NCBI GenBank assembly: GCA_041484525.1
Contig: JBGPHT010000046.1
Location: 1 to 48,207 of the forward strand
Source of the DNA: JBGPHT01 sp041484525
Lineage (GTDB): Bacteria > Acidobacteriota > Terriglobia > Bryobacterales > Bryobacteraceae
Length of the DNA: 48,207 nt
Direction of reading: 5' to 3'
This document shows, in pieces, positions 24,152-32,781 of the stretch (positions within the stretch are counted from its first letter, which is position 1; every line of letters starts with the position of its first letter). The notes under the pieces are model-generated. The model was not told where the DNA came from. It saw nothing but the letters and a program-made list of their open reading frames with translations, and searched no databases. The translations under genes were made by a program, and so were the position numbers.

Positions 24152-25546
24152 TTACTTACCCCACACCGGGCGCTCGTTGCTGCCCAAGGCGGTCAATGCC
24201 TGCACCCCGGTTCCATCCGCCAGCATGGTATAAATCTGGGACTTTCCGAGACGCGTCGAGTCGAACACAAGGTGGACTCCGTCCGGCGCCCAGTTGGGGT
24301 GCTCATTCCGCCCCGCTCCATGCGTCAATTGCGTGTACTGCTTGGATGCAACATCCATCACGAAAATGTTGAAATTGCCCTGCGCATATCCGCGCGTCCA
24401 CGCGTACGCGATGAGCTGCCCGCCGGGATGCCACGCCGCATTGGTGGCTTCACCCGAGCCGTCGCTCAGACGCTCGACGTCGGCTCCATCCATATTCATC
24501 CGGTAAATCTGGGCCGTACCAGAACGTCCCGATGTTAATACGATATCGGACCCGGTCTTCGGATTCACTTTCGGTTCCACGTCAATCCAACTTCCTGAGG
24601 AGATGCGCCGGAATCCGCTGCCATCCAGGCCGGACATGAAGATGCCGCAACACCCGCCGGCTGAGCTCGAGTAAACGATGTGCGTCCCATCCGGCGTGAA
24701 CGAGGGCTGCGAATTCACCGACGCGGACTGATTATAGAATCGCAAGTCCCGCTGCGGATCCACCGAAAACACAAATATACCAGGATTACCTTTCCAGTAA
24801 CTAGTGAACGCTATTTTAGTAGCGTCGGGCGACACCGAGGGCTCGATTGTAATGGAATTAAAGCGGGTAATCTGGCGTTGATTTTTGCCGTCCGGGTCCA
24901 TTACCCAGATCTCTTTGTGGCCGGTCCGGTTGGAGACGAAATAAATGTGCGTGCCAAATGTCGATTTGCCGCCGAACGCCGCGATGATATCGGCGGCGAA
25001 CTGGTGGGCCAGGTCGCGCGCGCCCGCTTCGTTCACGGTGTTCGCCAAGTACCGTTTCGCGATCGCCTGCGGGTTCGAGCCCGGCGCGCTCGCCACATCG
25101 TAGAGCCAGCCGTAGAGTACGTACACGCCGTTCTGCTCCGCCGTGTACCCGAACGCCAGGTACTTCGCCGAAACCGGCGGACCGGCCCAATCGGCCATCC
25201 AGTGGCCGCCGCCGTTCTGCTGCTGTACGATTTCGCCGCGCTTTCCCCGCGGCGTTTGCGGCGGCGCCTGCGGCGCCTGGAAGTCCGGGGGCTGCTGCGG
25301 AACGAAAGGCCACAGCATGGTCTTCGGAGCGACCTTGACCAGACCCGAGCCTTCGACATCGGCCGTGAGCGTCTGGTTGAACGCGGTCATAAAAGTCTGC
25401 GCCGCGCCTGTGCCCCGCAGATCGGGGATAGCGATCGTGGGACGGTTACCATTGATGATGACGCCCCGGAAGTCAGGCGAGACCTGAGCCACCATGACGA
25501 GTAGGGTGCCGGCGGCCGCAGCCGCCAATACGAATAACCTGTTCAT
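24152..25546 (-). CDS. tolB: Tol-Pal system beta-propeller protein TolB
   Basis: A 464-residue periplasmic protein. ATG 25546 has GAGG 7 bases upstream and begins a signal peptide (MNRLFVLAAAAAGTLLVMVAQ); the frame runs further back only by chance. The N-terminal alpha/beta domain (IAIPDLRGTGAAQTFMTAFN) contains a proline/glutamine insert (about PQQPPDFQAPQAPPQTPRGK). A six-bladed propeller follows, with repeated DPDGKNQRQIT, SPDATKIAFTS, TPDGTHIVYSS and APDGVHLVFDS blades. TolB binds Pal and is released by TolA. Its gene lies 14 bases after the TonB/TolA-like gene. It has a CC pair (GGCCGIFMSG) in one blade. Confidence 0.94.
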   Translation of the reverse strand: MNRLFVLAAAAAGTLLVMVAQVSPDFRGVIINGNRPTIAIPDLRGTGAAQTFMTAFNQTLTADVEGSGLVKVAPKTMLWPFVPQQPPDFQAPQAPPQTPRGKRGEIVQQQNGGGHWMADWAGPPVSAKYLAFGYTAEQNGVYVLYGWLYDVASAPGSNPQAIAKRYLANTVNEAGARDLAHQFAADIIAAFGGKSTFGTHIYFVSNRTGHKEIWVMDPDGKNQRQITRFNSITIEPSVSPDATKIAFTSYWKGNPGIFVFSVDPQRDLRFYNQSASVNSQPSFTPDGTHIVYSSSAGGCCGIFMSGLDGSGFRRISSGSWIDVEPKVNPKTGSDIVLTSGRSGTAQIYRMNMDGADVERLSDGSGEATNAAWHPGGQLIAYAWTRGYAQGNFNIFVMDVASKQYTQLTHGAGRNEHPNWAPDGVHLVFDSTRLGKSQIYTMLADGTGVQALTALGSNERPVWGK

Positions 25547-25560
25547 GTAGTACCTCGACG

Positions 25561-26357
25561 TCACCGCTTCAGTACAAACTGAAACTCGATTTCTGCCTCG
25601 TTCCGCGGAAACTGTGAGGGAATCGCGGGGAACGGTGAGGCATCTTCCACGGCCCGGCGGGCGGAAAAGTCGAGCGCCCGGTCGCCGCTGGTTTGCGCGA
25701 TTCGGATGGAGCCCGGCGCTACCGAGCCATCGCGCCGTAACGTGAATGTCAGCACCACCGGCGGCGCGGTCGTGAGCCTTGGATTCACGTCGGCGGTGGT
25801 CCACTTGCGAGCAATCGCATCGCGTAGGGTGGTCGCATACCAACCAAGTTGGGTGCCGAACGGCGAATTGGTGCCGACACCCACGCCGCCTCCGCCTTGC
25901 AGGCCGTACATAGGCGTGTTCGCTGCCTGGCCGCCCGGACTGAACACCTGGTTGGGCCGATACTCCTGCTTCTCCTGCCACTTGTTGAGTGGGGAGTACG
26001 CCTGTGTGGTCGTCTTCTTAGCGTTGCGGCCCTTGATCGGGATGGCGTCCGGATCCGGCGCCTTCACTTTCGGCAGCGCTTTGGTTTTGACCGGCGGCGG
26101 GGCGGGCACTTGCGACTCGGTGTCGTTGGCGACCGGGTTGACCGGTCCGTTGCGCTCCGGCAGCGGGATCTTCGCCACCGGATTCACCGCGACCGAGCCC
26201 ATGGCGCCGCCGGTTGGATCGCCCCACTGCTCGGGCTTGCGTCCGCCGACGAGATCGGCGGTCAGCAACAGCACGACCACTCCGGCATGCAGGACCACGG
26301 AGCCCACCAACGATCGCTTCAGCGGCTCCGGCTCGTCCAGAATGTCGATGCGCGCGG

Positions 26358-26361
<4 letters not shown>
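25561..26361 (-). CDS. TonB/TolA-like energy-transducing protein
   Basis: A 266-residue protein that occupies the tolA place in the operon. An N-terminal cytoplasmic tail and one membrane anchor (about 17-38, SVVLHAGVVVLLLTADLV) are followed by a proline/lysine-rich periplasmic spacer (about 60-130) and a TonB-family C-terminal domain (about 170-266: GWYATTLRDAIARKW, VVLTFTLRRDGSVAPGSIRI, FPAIPSQFPRNEAEIEFQFVLKR). It lacks the long alanine-rich helix of enterobacterial TolA. It should be energised by the TolQ/TolR-type proton channel encoded upstream and drive TolB/Pal. The gene starts 4 bases inside the end of tolR. Confidence 0.85.
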
Positions 26362-26813
<452 letters not shown>

Positions 26814-26814
26814 G

Positions 26815-27501
26815 TTACTCCCCGAAACTGCGCTCGACCATGTTCAGAAACTCGAGCGAAAAGTCGTCCATGCGCGTACCCATCTCGCGAATCGCATGAC
26901 CGAATACGTTATAGAAAATGGCGGCAGGAATCGCGGCCACCAGGCCCACGGCCGTCGTGATCAGCGCTTCCGAAATGCCTGGCGCCACCGTGCGCAGGCT
27001 GGTCGAACCCTGCTGGCCGAGGTCGTGGAATGCCTTGATGATGCCCATCACTGTGCCCAGAAGGCCGATAAATGGAGTTACGGTCGCGGTGGTGGCGAGC
27101 CAGTTCATGTTGCGCTCGAGCTTCGCCATCTCCTCGCTGATGCCGAGTTGTAGCGCGCGCTCGAGTGCCGGGCGGTTGGTGAGCGTGCCGCGCGCTTTCA
27201 CCTGGCGCTCCACTTCTTCGTATCCAAAATCGAAGACGGCAACCAGCGGCGAGGGCCGGAACTGCTCGCTCGCCACCACGATGGCTTCCAGGCCATTCGA
27301 CTTGCGGAACGCGCGCAGGAACCGCGCGTTGGAGCGGCGAGCGCCGCGAAACGATTGCCATTTGGAAAACACGACAGTCCAGGAAAAGATGGAGAAACAG
27401 ACCAGCACGGCGAGGACGACCCTGATCGCCGGACTGCTATCGAGGACCATCTGCCAGACATCAATTTGAAGAAGGAGGGCTGTGGGAGTCTCGAAATTCA
27501 A
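26815..27501 (-). CDS. tolQ: TolQ/ExbB/MotA-family proton-channel subunit
   Basis: An inner-membrane protein with three helices: near the N-terminus (IRVVLAVLVCFSIFSWTVVF), and two later ones (NWLATTATVTPFIGLLGTVM and ALITTAVGLVAAIPAAIFYN). The cytoplasmic loop between helices 1 and 2 is the usual length. The start is uncertain: a TTG at 27501 has AGGAG 6 bases before it and gives 228 residues. ATGs at 27546 and 27528 give longer N-termini without a ribosome-binding site. It heads the long minus-strand unit and is divergent from recN, with under 100 bases between the two starts. Confidence 0.9.
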   Translation of the reverse strand: MNFETPTALLLQIDVWQMVLDSSPAIRVVLAVLVCFSIFSWTVVFSKWQSFRGARRSNARFLRAFRKSNGLEAIVVASEQFRPSPLVAVFDFGYEEVERQVKARGTLTNRPALERALQLGISEEMAKLERNMNWLATTATVTPFIGLLGTVMGIIKAFHDLGQQGSTSLRTVAPGISEALITTAVGLVAAIPAAIFYNVFGHAIREMGTRMDDFSLEFLNMVERSFGE

Positions 27502-27593
27502 TCCGTCTCCTATTCCCAAATCTAACATAGAGACGCGTAACCCCATCAAAAAGACGAAGGATTTCGGGCGCCTGCGCTACAATCGCCTCAACG

Positions 27594-29264
27594 ATGTTGC
27601 TTGAGCTAACCGTCGAAAACTACGCGGTGGTGGAGCGGCTGCGCGTCCATTTCCACACGGGACTCAACCTGTTGACGGGCGAGACCGGCAGCGGCAAATC
27701 GATTGTGGTGGATGCGCTCGGACTGCTTCTCGGCGGGCGGGCGTCGGCGGAGACGATCCGCACCGGCGAATCGCGCGCTCGCGTGGCCGGCATCTTCGAC
27801 GTGCGGGACCATACAGCCGTGCGGCGGCTGCTCGAGCCGGCCGGCCTCGAAATCGAAGATGGCGAGCTGCTCATCGAGCGTGAAATCCTGGTAGGAGGAA
27901 AGTCGCGCGCGTTCGTCGGCAGCCGGCCGGTGGCGGTGGCGCTGCTGAAGGAGCTGGCGCCGCACCTGGCGGACATCCACGGGCAGCACGACCAGCAGCT
28001 TCTGTTCTCGAGCGACGCGCAGCGCGACATGCTCGACGCTTTCGCTGCACATCGCGAGCTGCTGGATCGCATCCGCGCAGTCTACGGCGAGTGGCGCGCC
28101 GCGGCGGCGGAGTTGGAAGAGTTGGAGCGTTCCGAACAGGAGAAATTGCGGCTGCTCGACTTGTGGTCGTTCCAGCGTAAGGAGATCGAAAGCGCCGCGC
28201 TCGAGCCGGACGAAGATTCCACGCTCGAGAACGAGCGGCGCGTGCTGCAGAACGTCAATCGTCTCGAAGAGGCGGCGGCCTCGGCGTACGCGGCGGTGTA
28301 TGACAGCCAGGAATCGGCGCTGACTCTCATTCGCGCAGCGGCCAAGCGAATCGACGAGTTGTGCCGCATCGACTCTTCGCTCGAGAGTCTGCGCGAGAAT
28401 CTGAAGACGGCGGATCTTGGGTTGCAGGAGGTGGCATACGGGCTGCGAGATTATCTTTCCGGCCTGGAAGCGAATCCCGGGCGCCTGGAGGAAGTCGAGA
28501 ACCGGCTGGCGGCGATTGACCGTCTCAAGCGGAAGTACGGGCAGTCGATGGCGGAGATCCTGAGCTTCCTCGACGAGGTCCGGCGTCAGATCGCGGCTGT
28601 CGAGCATGCGGGCGAGCGCATCGAAGAACTGCGCCGGGCGCAGAAGCGGCAGGCCGGAGAATTCGAAAAGCTGGCGGCTGAGTTGAGCGAGCGCCGCCGC
28701 GCCGCAGCGCGCAAACTGGAGAAACGCGTGGAGGCGGAACTGGCGCAACTGGCGATGGAGCGCACCGTGTTCCGCATCGAAATTGCGCCGGCGCCTTGGA
28801 CCGCGGATGGAGCGGACCGCGTCGAGTTCCTGGTGTCGCCGAACGTCGGCGAGGAGCCGCGGCCGCTCGAAAAGGTGGCCTCGGGCGGCGAGATCTCACG
28901 CATCGCGCTGGCGCTCAAGACGTGCCTGGCGGGGCCGAAGACGGCTCAGATCCGCACCCTGGTGTTCGACGAGGTCGATGCGGGCGTGGGCGGCAGCGCT
29001 GCCGAAGGAGTGGGCCGACGGCTGAAAAAACTGGCTGCGGCGAACCAGGTGTTGTGCGTCACGCATCTGCCGCAGATCGCGTCGTTCGCCGACCATCACT
29101 ATCGCGTCGAGAAGCTGGAGTCACGCGGCCGCACGGTGGCGATCATCGAGGAATTGGACGAAGCCGCCCGCACGCGTGAGATCGGCCGCATGCTCTCCGG
29201 CCAGAAGCTGACGCCCGAGGCCCTGAAGCATGCCGAGCAGTTAATCAAAATGAGTGCTGAGTAA
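27594..29264 (+). CDS. recN: DNA repair protein RecN
   Basis: A 556-residue SMC-like ATPase for repair of double-strand breaks. The N-terminal half carries Walker A GETGSGKS (residues 29-36) and a Q-loop region HLADIHGQHDQQLLFSS. A central antiparallel coiled coil (about 160-390) follows. The C-terminal half has the ABC signature VASGGEISRIALALK, Walker B TLVFDEVDAGVGG and the switch VTHLPQIASFADHHY. The length is standard. TACAAT at 27578-27583, 10 bases before the ATG, could be a -10 element, which would make the message nearly leaderless; no clear -35 box goes with it. Confidence 0.96.
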   Translation: MLLELTVENYAVVERLRVHFHTGLNLLTGETGSGKSIVVDALGLLLGGRASAETIRTGESRARVAGIFDVRDHTAVRRLLEPAGLEIEDGELLIEREILVGGKSRAFVGSRPVAVALLKELAPHLADIHGQHDQQLLFSSDAQRDMLDAFAAHRELLDRIRAVYGEWRAAAAELEELERSEQEKLRLLDLWSFQRKEIESAALEPDEDSTLENERRVLQNVNRLEEAAASAYAAVYDSQESALTLIRAAAKRIDELCRIDSSLESLRENLKTADLGLQEVAYGLRDYLSGLEANPGRLEEVENRLAAIDRLKRKYGQSMAEILSFLDEVRRQIAAVEHAGERIEELRRAQKRQAGEFEKLAAELSERRRAAARKLEKRVEAELAQLAMERTVFRIEIAPAPWTADGADRVEFLVSPNVGEEPRPLEKVASGGEISRIALALKTCLAGPKTAQIRTLVFDEVDAGVGGSAAEGVGRRLKKLAAANQVLCVTHLPQIASFADHHYRVEKLESRGRTVAIIEELDEAARTREIGRMLSGQKLTPEALKHAEQLIKMSAE

Positions 29265-29346
29265 GCAGGCTTCATCAAACTTTAATCCTGCCTGGCTTGA
29301 AATTCACTTAGGTTCGTGTTAGCTTCGAAAAGACAGCAATTCAACC

Positions 29347-29364
29347 AGAGGCCGTGAGGCCTCT
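29347..29364 (+). promoter_or_regulatory. Leader hairpin with GTGA tetraloop
   Basis: AGAGGCC (29347-29353), GTGA loop, GGCCTCT (29358-29364): a perfect 7-bp stem closed by a GNRA-type tetraloop, followed by TCTTCATTTCT. It could be an intrinsic terminator or part of a switch, since the CCTCTT strand could alternatively pair with the downstream AAGGAGG ribosome-binding site. Confidence 0.4.
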
Positions 29365-29393
29365 TCTTCATTTCTGGGGAAAGGAGGTAATTC

Positions 29394-29483
29394 TTGCGAG
29401 ATAACGATTTACGGAACGAAACAGCGTGGCGGCTCGATTCGGCGCAGGATTGCCTGCTTTCCAGCCTGCTCGCTCTCTACTGA
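29394..29483 (+). CDS. Short ORF (29 aa) with strong ribosome-binding site
   Basis: A TTG codon 6 bases after AAGGAGGT opens a 29-residue frame ending in TGA. The product begins MRDNDLRNETAWRLDSAQD and ends with a leucine-rich segment. The ribosome-binding site is far stronger than that of the AAA gene 106 bases downstream, which has none visible. It may be a leader peptide or a small protein of its own. No similarity is known to me. Confidence 0.35.
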   Translation: MRDNDLRNETAWRLDSAQDCLLSSLLALY

Positions 29484-29589
29484 ACAACTATTCCGGCCCC
29501 GTTTTACACACTGCGGACGTGTGTCTCGATAGCAGTGTGCACTAACCAACTTATTCGCTCTCGCGGCGAACTGACTCCGAGTATCTTAT

Positions 29590-30090
29590 ATGAAAAACCA
29601 ACTAACTGAACTCTTACTTACTCCGGCCCAGCAATGCGCGCTGAATGGGCTGATGGAGGGACTTCGCGTGCGAAATACGGTGGTCCTCGAGGGCGGCGCC
29701 GGTGCGGGCAAGACTACCATCCTCGAAGCAGTTCACAGGATTGCGGGCGGAGTCATGGCCGGGGCGCGGCAATTCATCCAAGCCCTCTCCACGCGGCACG
29801 CGGATGCCGTCGAAGAGGCCTTCCTCGCCATGATCGAAGATGGGTTGGCGAAGTCCGACCTGGTGATCGTGGACGATCTGCATCTGGTGACGCGGATCGT
29901 CGAGAGCTGCAGTTATCCGCGGGCCTGCCTGCTGGATGCGGCCTTGACCGCCATTCTGGCGGATGCAGCCGCGCTCGGCAAAAAGATGCTCTTTGCCGTC
30001 GAAGGCGATGCGCCATGGCCGCTGCGCCGCCGCGCTCACACGTGGCACCTGGAGGACTTCACCGGGGATGACGGTGGAATGGCACACTGA
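29590..30090 (+). CDS. Truncated AAA ATPase (first nucleotide-binding domain only)
   Basis: A 166-residue ATP-binding protein. Walker A is GGAGAGKTT (about residues 36-44) and Walker B is LVIVDDLHLV. The sequence up to TWHLEDFTGDD matches, from memory, the N-terminal part of a longer acidobacterial AAA protein that continues with a helical lid and a second AAA module. Here the frame ends abruptly (GGMAH, stop) and the following DNA does not encode the rest. It is either a 3'-truncated remnant or a stand-alone short form. There is no visible ribosome-binding site. It sits between a leader-like region and clpB. Confidence 0.65.
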   Translation: MKNQLTELLLTPAQQCALNGLMEGLRVRNTVVLEGGAGAGKTTILEAVHRIAGGVMAGARQFIQALSTRHADAVEEAFLAMIEDGLAKSDLVIVDDLHLVTRIVESCSYPRACLLDAALTAILADAAALGKKMLFAVEGDAPWPLRRRAHTWHLEDFTGDDGGMAH

Positions 30091-30092
30091 CC

Positions 30093-30118
30093 GGGGCAGG
30101 AGCGTAAATCCCTGCCCC
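30093..30118. terminator. Hairpin between the AAA gene and clpB
   Basis: GGGGCAGG (30093-30100) and CCTGCCCC (30111-30118) form a perfect 8-bp stem with a 10-base loop right after the AAA stop codon. No U-run follows, so termination strength is doubtful. It separates the truncated gene from clpB, which starts 33 bases later. Confidence 0.4.
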
Positions 30119-30150
30119 CACTGCTGCCCGCCGCGGTGTAGATATTAAGT

Positions 30151-32775
30151 ATGGACATTAATCGTTTCACGGAGAAGTTGCAGGAGGCGATCAGGTCCGC
30201 GCAGAGCAAGGCCGGACGGTACGGCCATCAGCAGATCGATGTCGAACACCTGCTGGCGGCGCTGTTGGAGCAGGAGGGCGGCCTGGCGCCCTCGATTCTC
30301 ACGCGTAGCGGGACCAACGTGGAGCCGCTGCCGCGGCGGATCGAGGCGGAGCTGGACCGCATGCCGAAAGTCTCCGGACCCTCGGGCGGGCCCGACCAGG
30401 TGTACGTGAGCTCACGCTTGAACCGCCTGCTGACCGATGCCGAGGACGAAGCCCGCAAGCTCAAAGACGAATACATATCGGTAGAGCACGTGCTGCTCGC
30501 GGCCCTGGATGACAAGGGCGCGGCCGGCAAGCTGCTCAAGGAATCGGGACTGACACGCGACCGGTTGATGCAGGCGCTGCGCGAGGTTCGCGGGAGCCAG
30601 CGCGTGACTACGCAGAACCCCGAGGCCACGTATGAATCGCTCGAGAAGTACGGACGCGATCTGACGAAACTGGCCTCGGCGGGGAAACTCGACCCGGTGA
30701 TCGGGCGCGATGAGGAGATCCGCCGCGTGATTCAGGTGCTCTCGCGCCGCACCAAGAACAATCCGGTGCTGATCGGCGAGCCGGGTGTGGGGAAGACGGC
30801 GATCGTGGAAGGCCTGGCGCTGCGCATTGTTCGCGGCGACGTCCCGGAAGGGATCAAGAACCGGCGCATCGTGGCGCTCGATATGGGCGCGCTGATCGCC
30901 GGCGCGAAGTTTCGCGGCGAATTCGAGGAGCGGCTCAAAGCGGTCCTGAAAGAAGTGCTGGACGCGGCCGGCGAGGTGATCCTGTTCATCGACGAACTGC
31001 ACACCGTAGTGGGCGCGGGCAAGGCCGAGGGCTCGATGGACGCGGGCAATCTGCTGAAGCCCATGCTGGCGCGCGGCGAGCTGCACTGCATCGGCGCCAC
31101 CACGCTCGATGAGTACCGCAAGCACATCGAGAAAGACGCTGCGCTCGAGCGCCGCTTCCAGCCGGTGCTGGTGAACCAGCCGTCAGTGGAGGACACGATT
31201 TCGATCCTACGCGGCCTGAAGGAGCGCTACGAAGTTCATCACGGCGTGCGCATCAAGGACGCGGCGCTGGTGGCGGCGGCGGTGTTTTCCAACCGCTACA
31301 TCACGGACCGTTTCCTGCCCGACAAGGCCATCGATCTGGTGGACGAAGCCGCCGCGCGCCTGCGCACCGAAATCGATTCCATGCCGGCGGAGCTGGATGA
31401 AACGCGCCGCCGCATCATGCAGCTCGAGATCGAGCGCGAGGCGCTGCGCAAGGAGACGGACCCCGCGTCCAAGGAGCGGCTTTCGAAACTCGAGAAGGAA
31501 CTGGCCGACCTCAAGGCCGAATCTGACGCCCTCACCGCGCGCTGGCAGACGGAGAAGAACGCGGTCCAGCGGCTGCGCCAGCTTCGCGAGCAGGTGGAGC
31601 AGACGAAGCTCGAAATCGAGCAGGCCGAGCGTCAGTACGATCTCAACCGCGCGGCTGAGTTGAAGTACGGGAAGCTGGTGGGCTTGGAGCGGCAGTTGCA
31701 GCAGGCTTCCGAGGAATTCGAGGGGCAGCGGAAGGAATCCAGGCTCATCAAGGAAGAGGTGGATGAGGAGGACATCGCCGAAATCGTGAGCCGCTGGACC
31801 GGCGTCCCCGTGACCAAGCTGCTCGAAGGCGAGATGCAGAAGCTGCTGCACCTGGAAGACGAGTTGCATCAGCGCGTGGTGGGACAGGACGAAGCAGTGA
31901 CGGCCGTTGCCGAGGCGGTGATCCGCGCGCGTTCCGGCCTCAAGGACCCGAACCGCCCCATCGGCAGCTTCATTTTTCTGGGGCCTACGGGCGTCGGCAA
32001 GACGGAACTGGCGCGCGCGCTCGCCGAATTTCTGTTCGACGACGAGCACGCCATGATCCGCATCGACATGTCGGAATACCAGGAGAAGCACACTGTTGCG
32101 CGGCTGATCGGCGCGCCGCCCGGATACATCGGCTACGAAGAGGGAGGACAGTTGACCGAGGCGGTACGCCGCCGGCCGTATTCGGTGGTGCTGTTCGACG
32201 AAATCGAAAAGGCGCATCATGACGTGTTCAACGTGATGCTCCAGGTGCTGGACGACGGCCGCCTGACGGATGGCCAGGGGCGCACGGTCGATTTCAAGAA
32301 CACGATCGTGACCATGACGTCGAACGTGGGCAGCCAGCGCATCCTGGAATACCGCGGTGCGTTCGACGGCGAGGGTTACGAGCGCATGAAAGAGGCCGTG
32401 CTGGAGGAAATGCGCCATCACTTCCGGCCGGAGTTTTTGAACCGCGTGGACGAGACGATCGTGTTCCACTCGCTCAGCGAGGAGCACCTGAAACAGATCG
32501 TGGAGATCCAGCTCGGACGGCTGCGCGCGCGCCTGGCGGACCGGCACATCACGCTCCACCTCACCGACGCGGCGCGCGCCAACCTGGTGCGCACGGGCTA
32601 CGATCCGCAGTACGGCGCGCGTCCGCTGAAGCGCGCCATCACGAAGAAGATCGAGACGCCGCTGGGGCGCCTGCTGCTCAAGGGCGAGGTGCGCGACGGC
32701 CAGACGGTGTCGATCGACGCCGATCGCGAGACGGGCGATTTGCGGTTCGCACCGGAGGCCGTCGCGGTAAGCTGA
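30151..32775 (+). CDS. clpB: ATP-dependent chaperone ClpB
   Basis: An 874-residue hexameric disaggregase that works with DnaK to rescue aggregated proteins. Domains in order: Clp N-domain repeats (about 1-145, VEHLLAALLEQEG and VEHVLLAALDDKG), AAA module 1 with Walker A GEPGVGKT (209-216) and Walker B in VILFIDELHTVVGAG, the coiled-coil middle domain (about 400-530, rich in Arg, Glu and Lys) and AAA module 2 with Walker A GPTGVGKT (611-618) and VVLFDEIEKAHHD. The aromatic pore loop GAKFRGEFEERLK and GYIGYEEGG are intact. There is no ClpP-docking loop. The gene ends 6 bases before the convergent receptor gene. Confidence 0.97.
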   Translation: MDINRFTEKLQEAIRSAQSKAGRYGHQQIDVEHLLAALLEQEGGLAPSILTRSGTNVEPLPRRIEAELDRMPKVSGPSGGPDQVYVSSRLNRLLTDAEDEARKLKDEYISVEHVLLAALDDKGAAGKLLKESGLTRDRLMQALREVRGSQRVTTQNPEATYESLEKYGRDLTKLASAGKLDPVIGRDEEIRRVIQVLSRRTKNNPVLIGEPGVGKTAIVEGLALRIVRGDVPEGIKNRRIVALDMGALIAGAKFRGEFEERLKAVLKEVLDAAGEVILFIDELHTVVGAGKAEGSMDAGNLLKPMLARGELHCIGATTLDEYRKHIEKDAALERRFQPVLVNQPSVEDTISILRGLKERYEVHHGVRIKDAALVAAAVFSNRYITDRFLPDKAIDLVDEAAARLRTEIDSMPAELDETRRRIMQLEIEREALRKETDPASKERLSKLEKELADLKAESDALTARWQTEKNAVQRLRQLREQVEQTKLEIEQAERQYDLNRAAELKYGKLVGLERQLQQASEEFEGQRKESRLIKEEVDEEDIAEIVSRWTGVPVTKLLEGEMQKLLHLEDELHQRVVGQDEAVTAVAEAVIRARSGLKDPNRPIGSFIFLGPTGVGKTELARALAEFLFDDEHAMIRIDMSEYQEKHTVARLIGAPPGYIGYEEGGQLTEAVRRRPYSVVLFDEIEKAHHDVFNVMLQVLDDGRLTDGQGRTVDFKNTIVTMTSNVGSQRILEYRGAFDGEGYERMKEAVLEEMRHHFRPEFLNRVDETIVFHSLSEEHLKQIVEIQLGRLRARLADRHITLHLTDAARANLVRTGYDPQYGARPLKRAITKKIETPLGRLLLKGEVRDGQTVSIDADRETGDLRFAPEAVAVS

Positions 32776-32781
32776 CGCCCG

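Larger units (their letters stand above)
29265..29589 (+). other. Leader region with hairpin and short ORF
   Basis: A 325-base gap after recN. It contains a 7-bp hairpin at 29347-29364, a pyrimidine-rich tract, an unusually strong ribosome-binding site (AAGGAGGT) and a 29-codon frame at 29394-29483, then about 100 bases of moderate GC before the AAA gene. The organisation resembles a transcribed leader with attenuation or a small regulatory peptide. I could not match it to a known riboswitch. Confidence 0.4.

Noticed and set aside
25547..25981. Upstream extension of tolB
   Set aside because: It runs antiphase through the TonB/TolA-like gene; ATG 25546 has a ribosome-binding site and begins a signal peptide.
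31207..32559. Long minus-strand frame opposite clpB
   Set aside because: It is a mirror of the conserved ClpB coding sequence, without recognisable domains or a ribosome-binding site.
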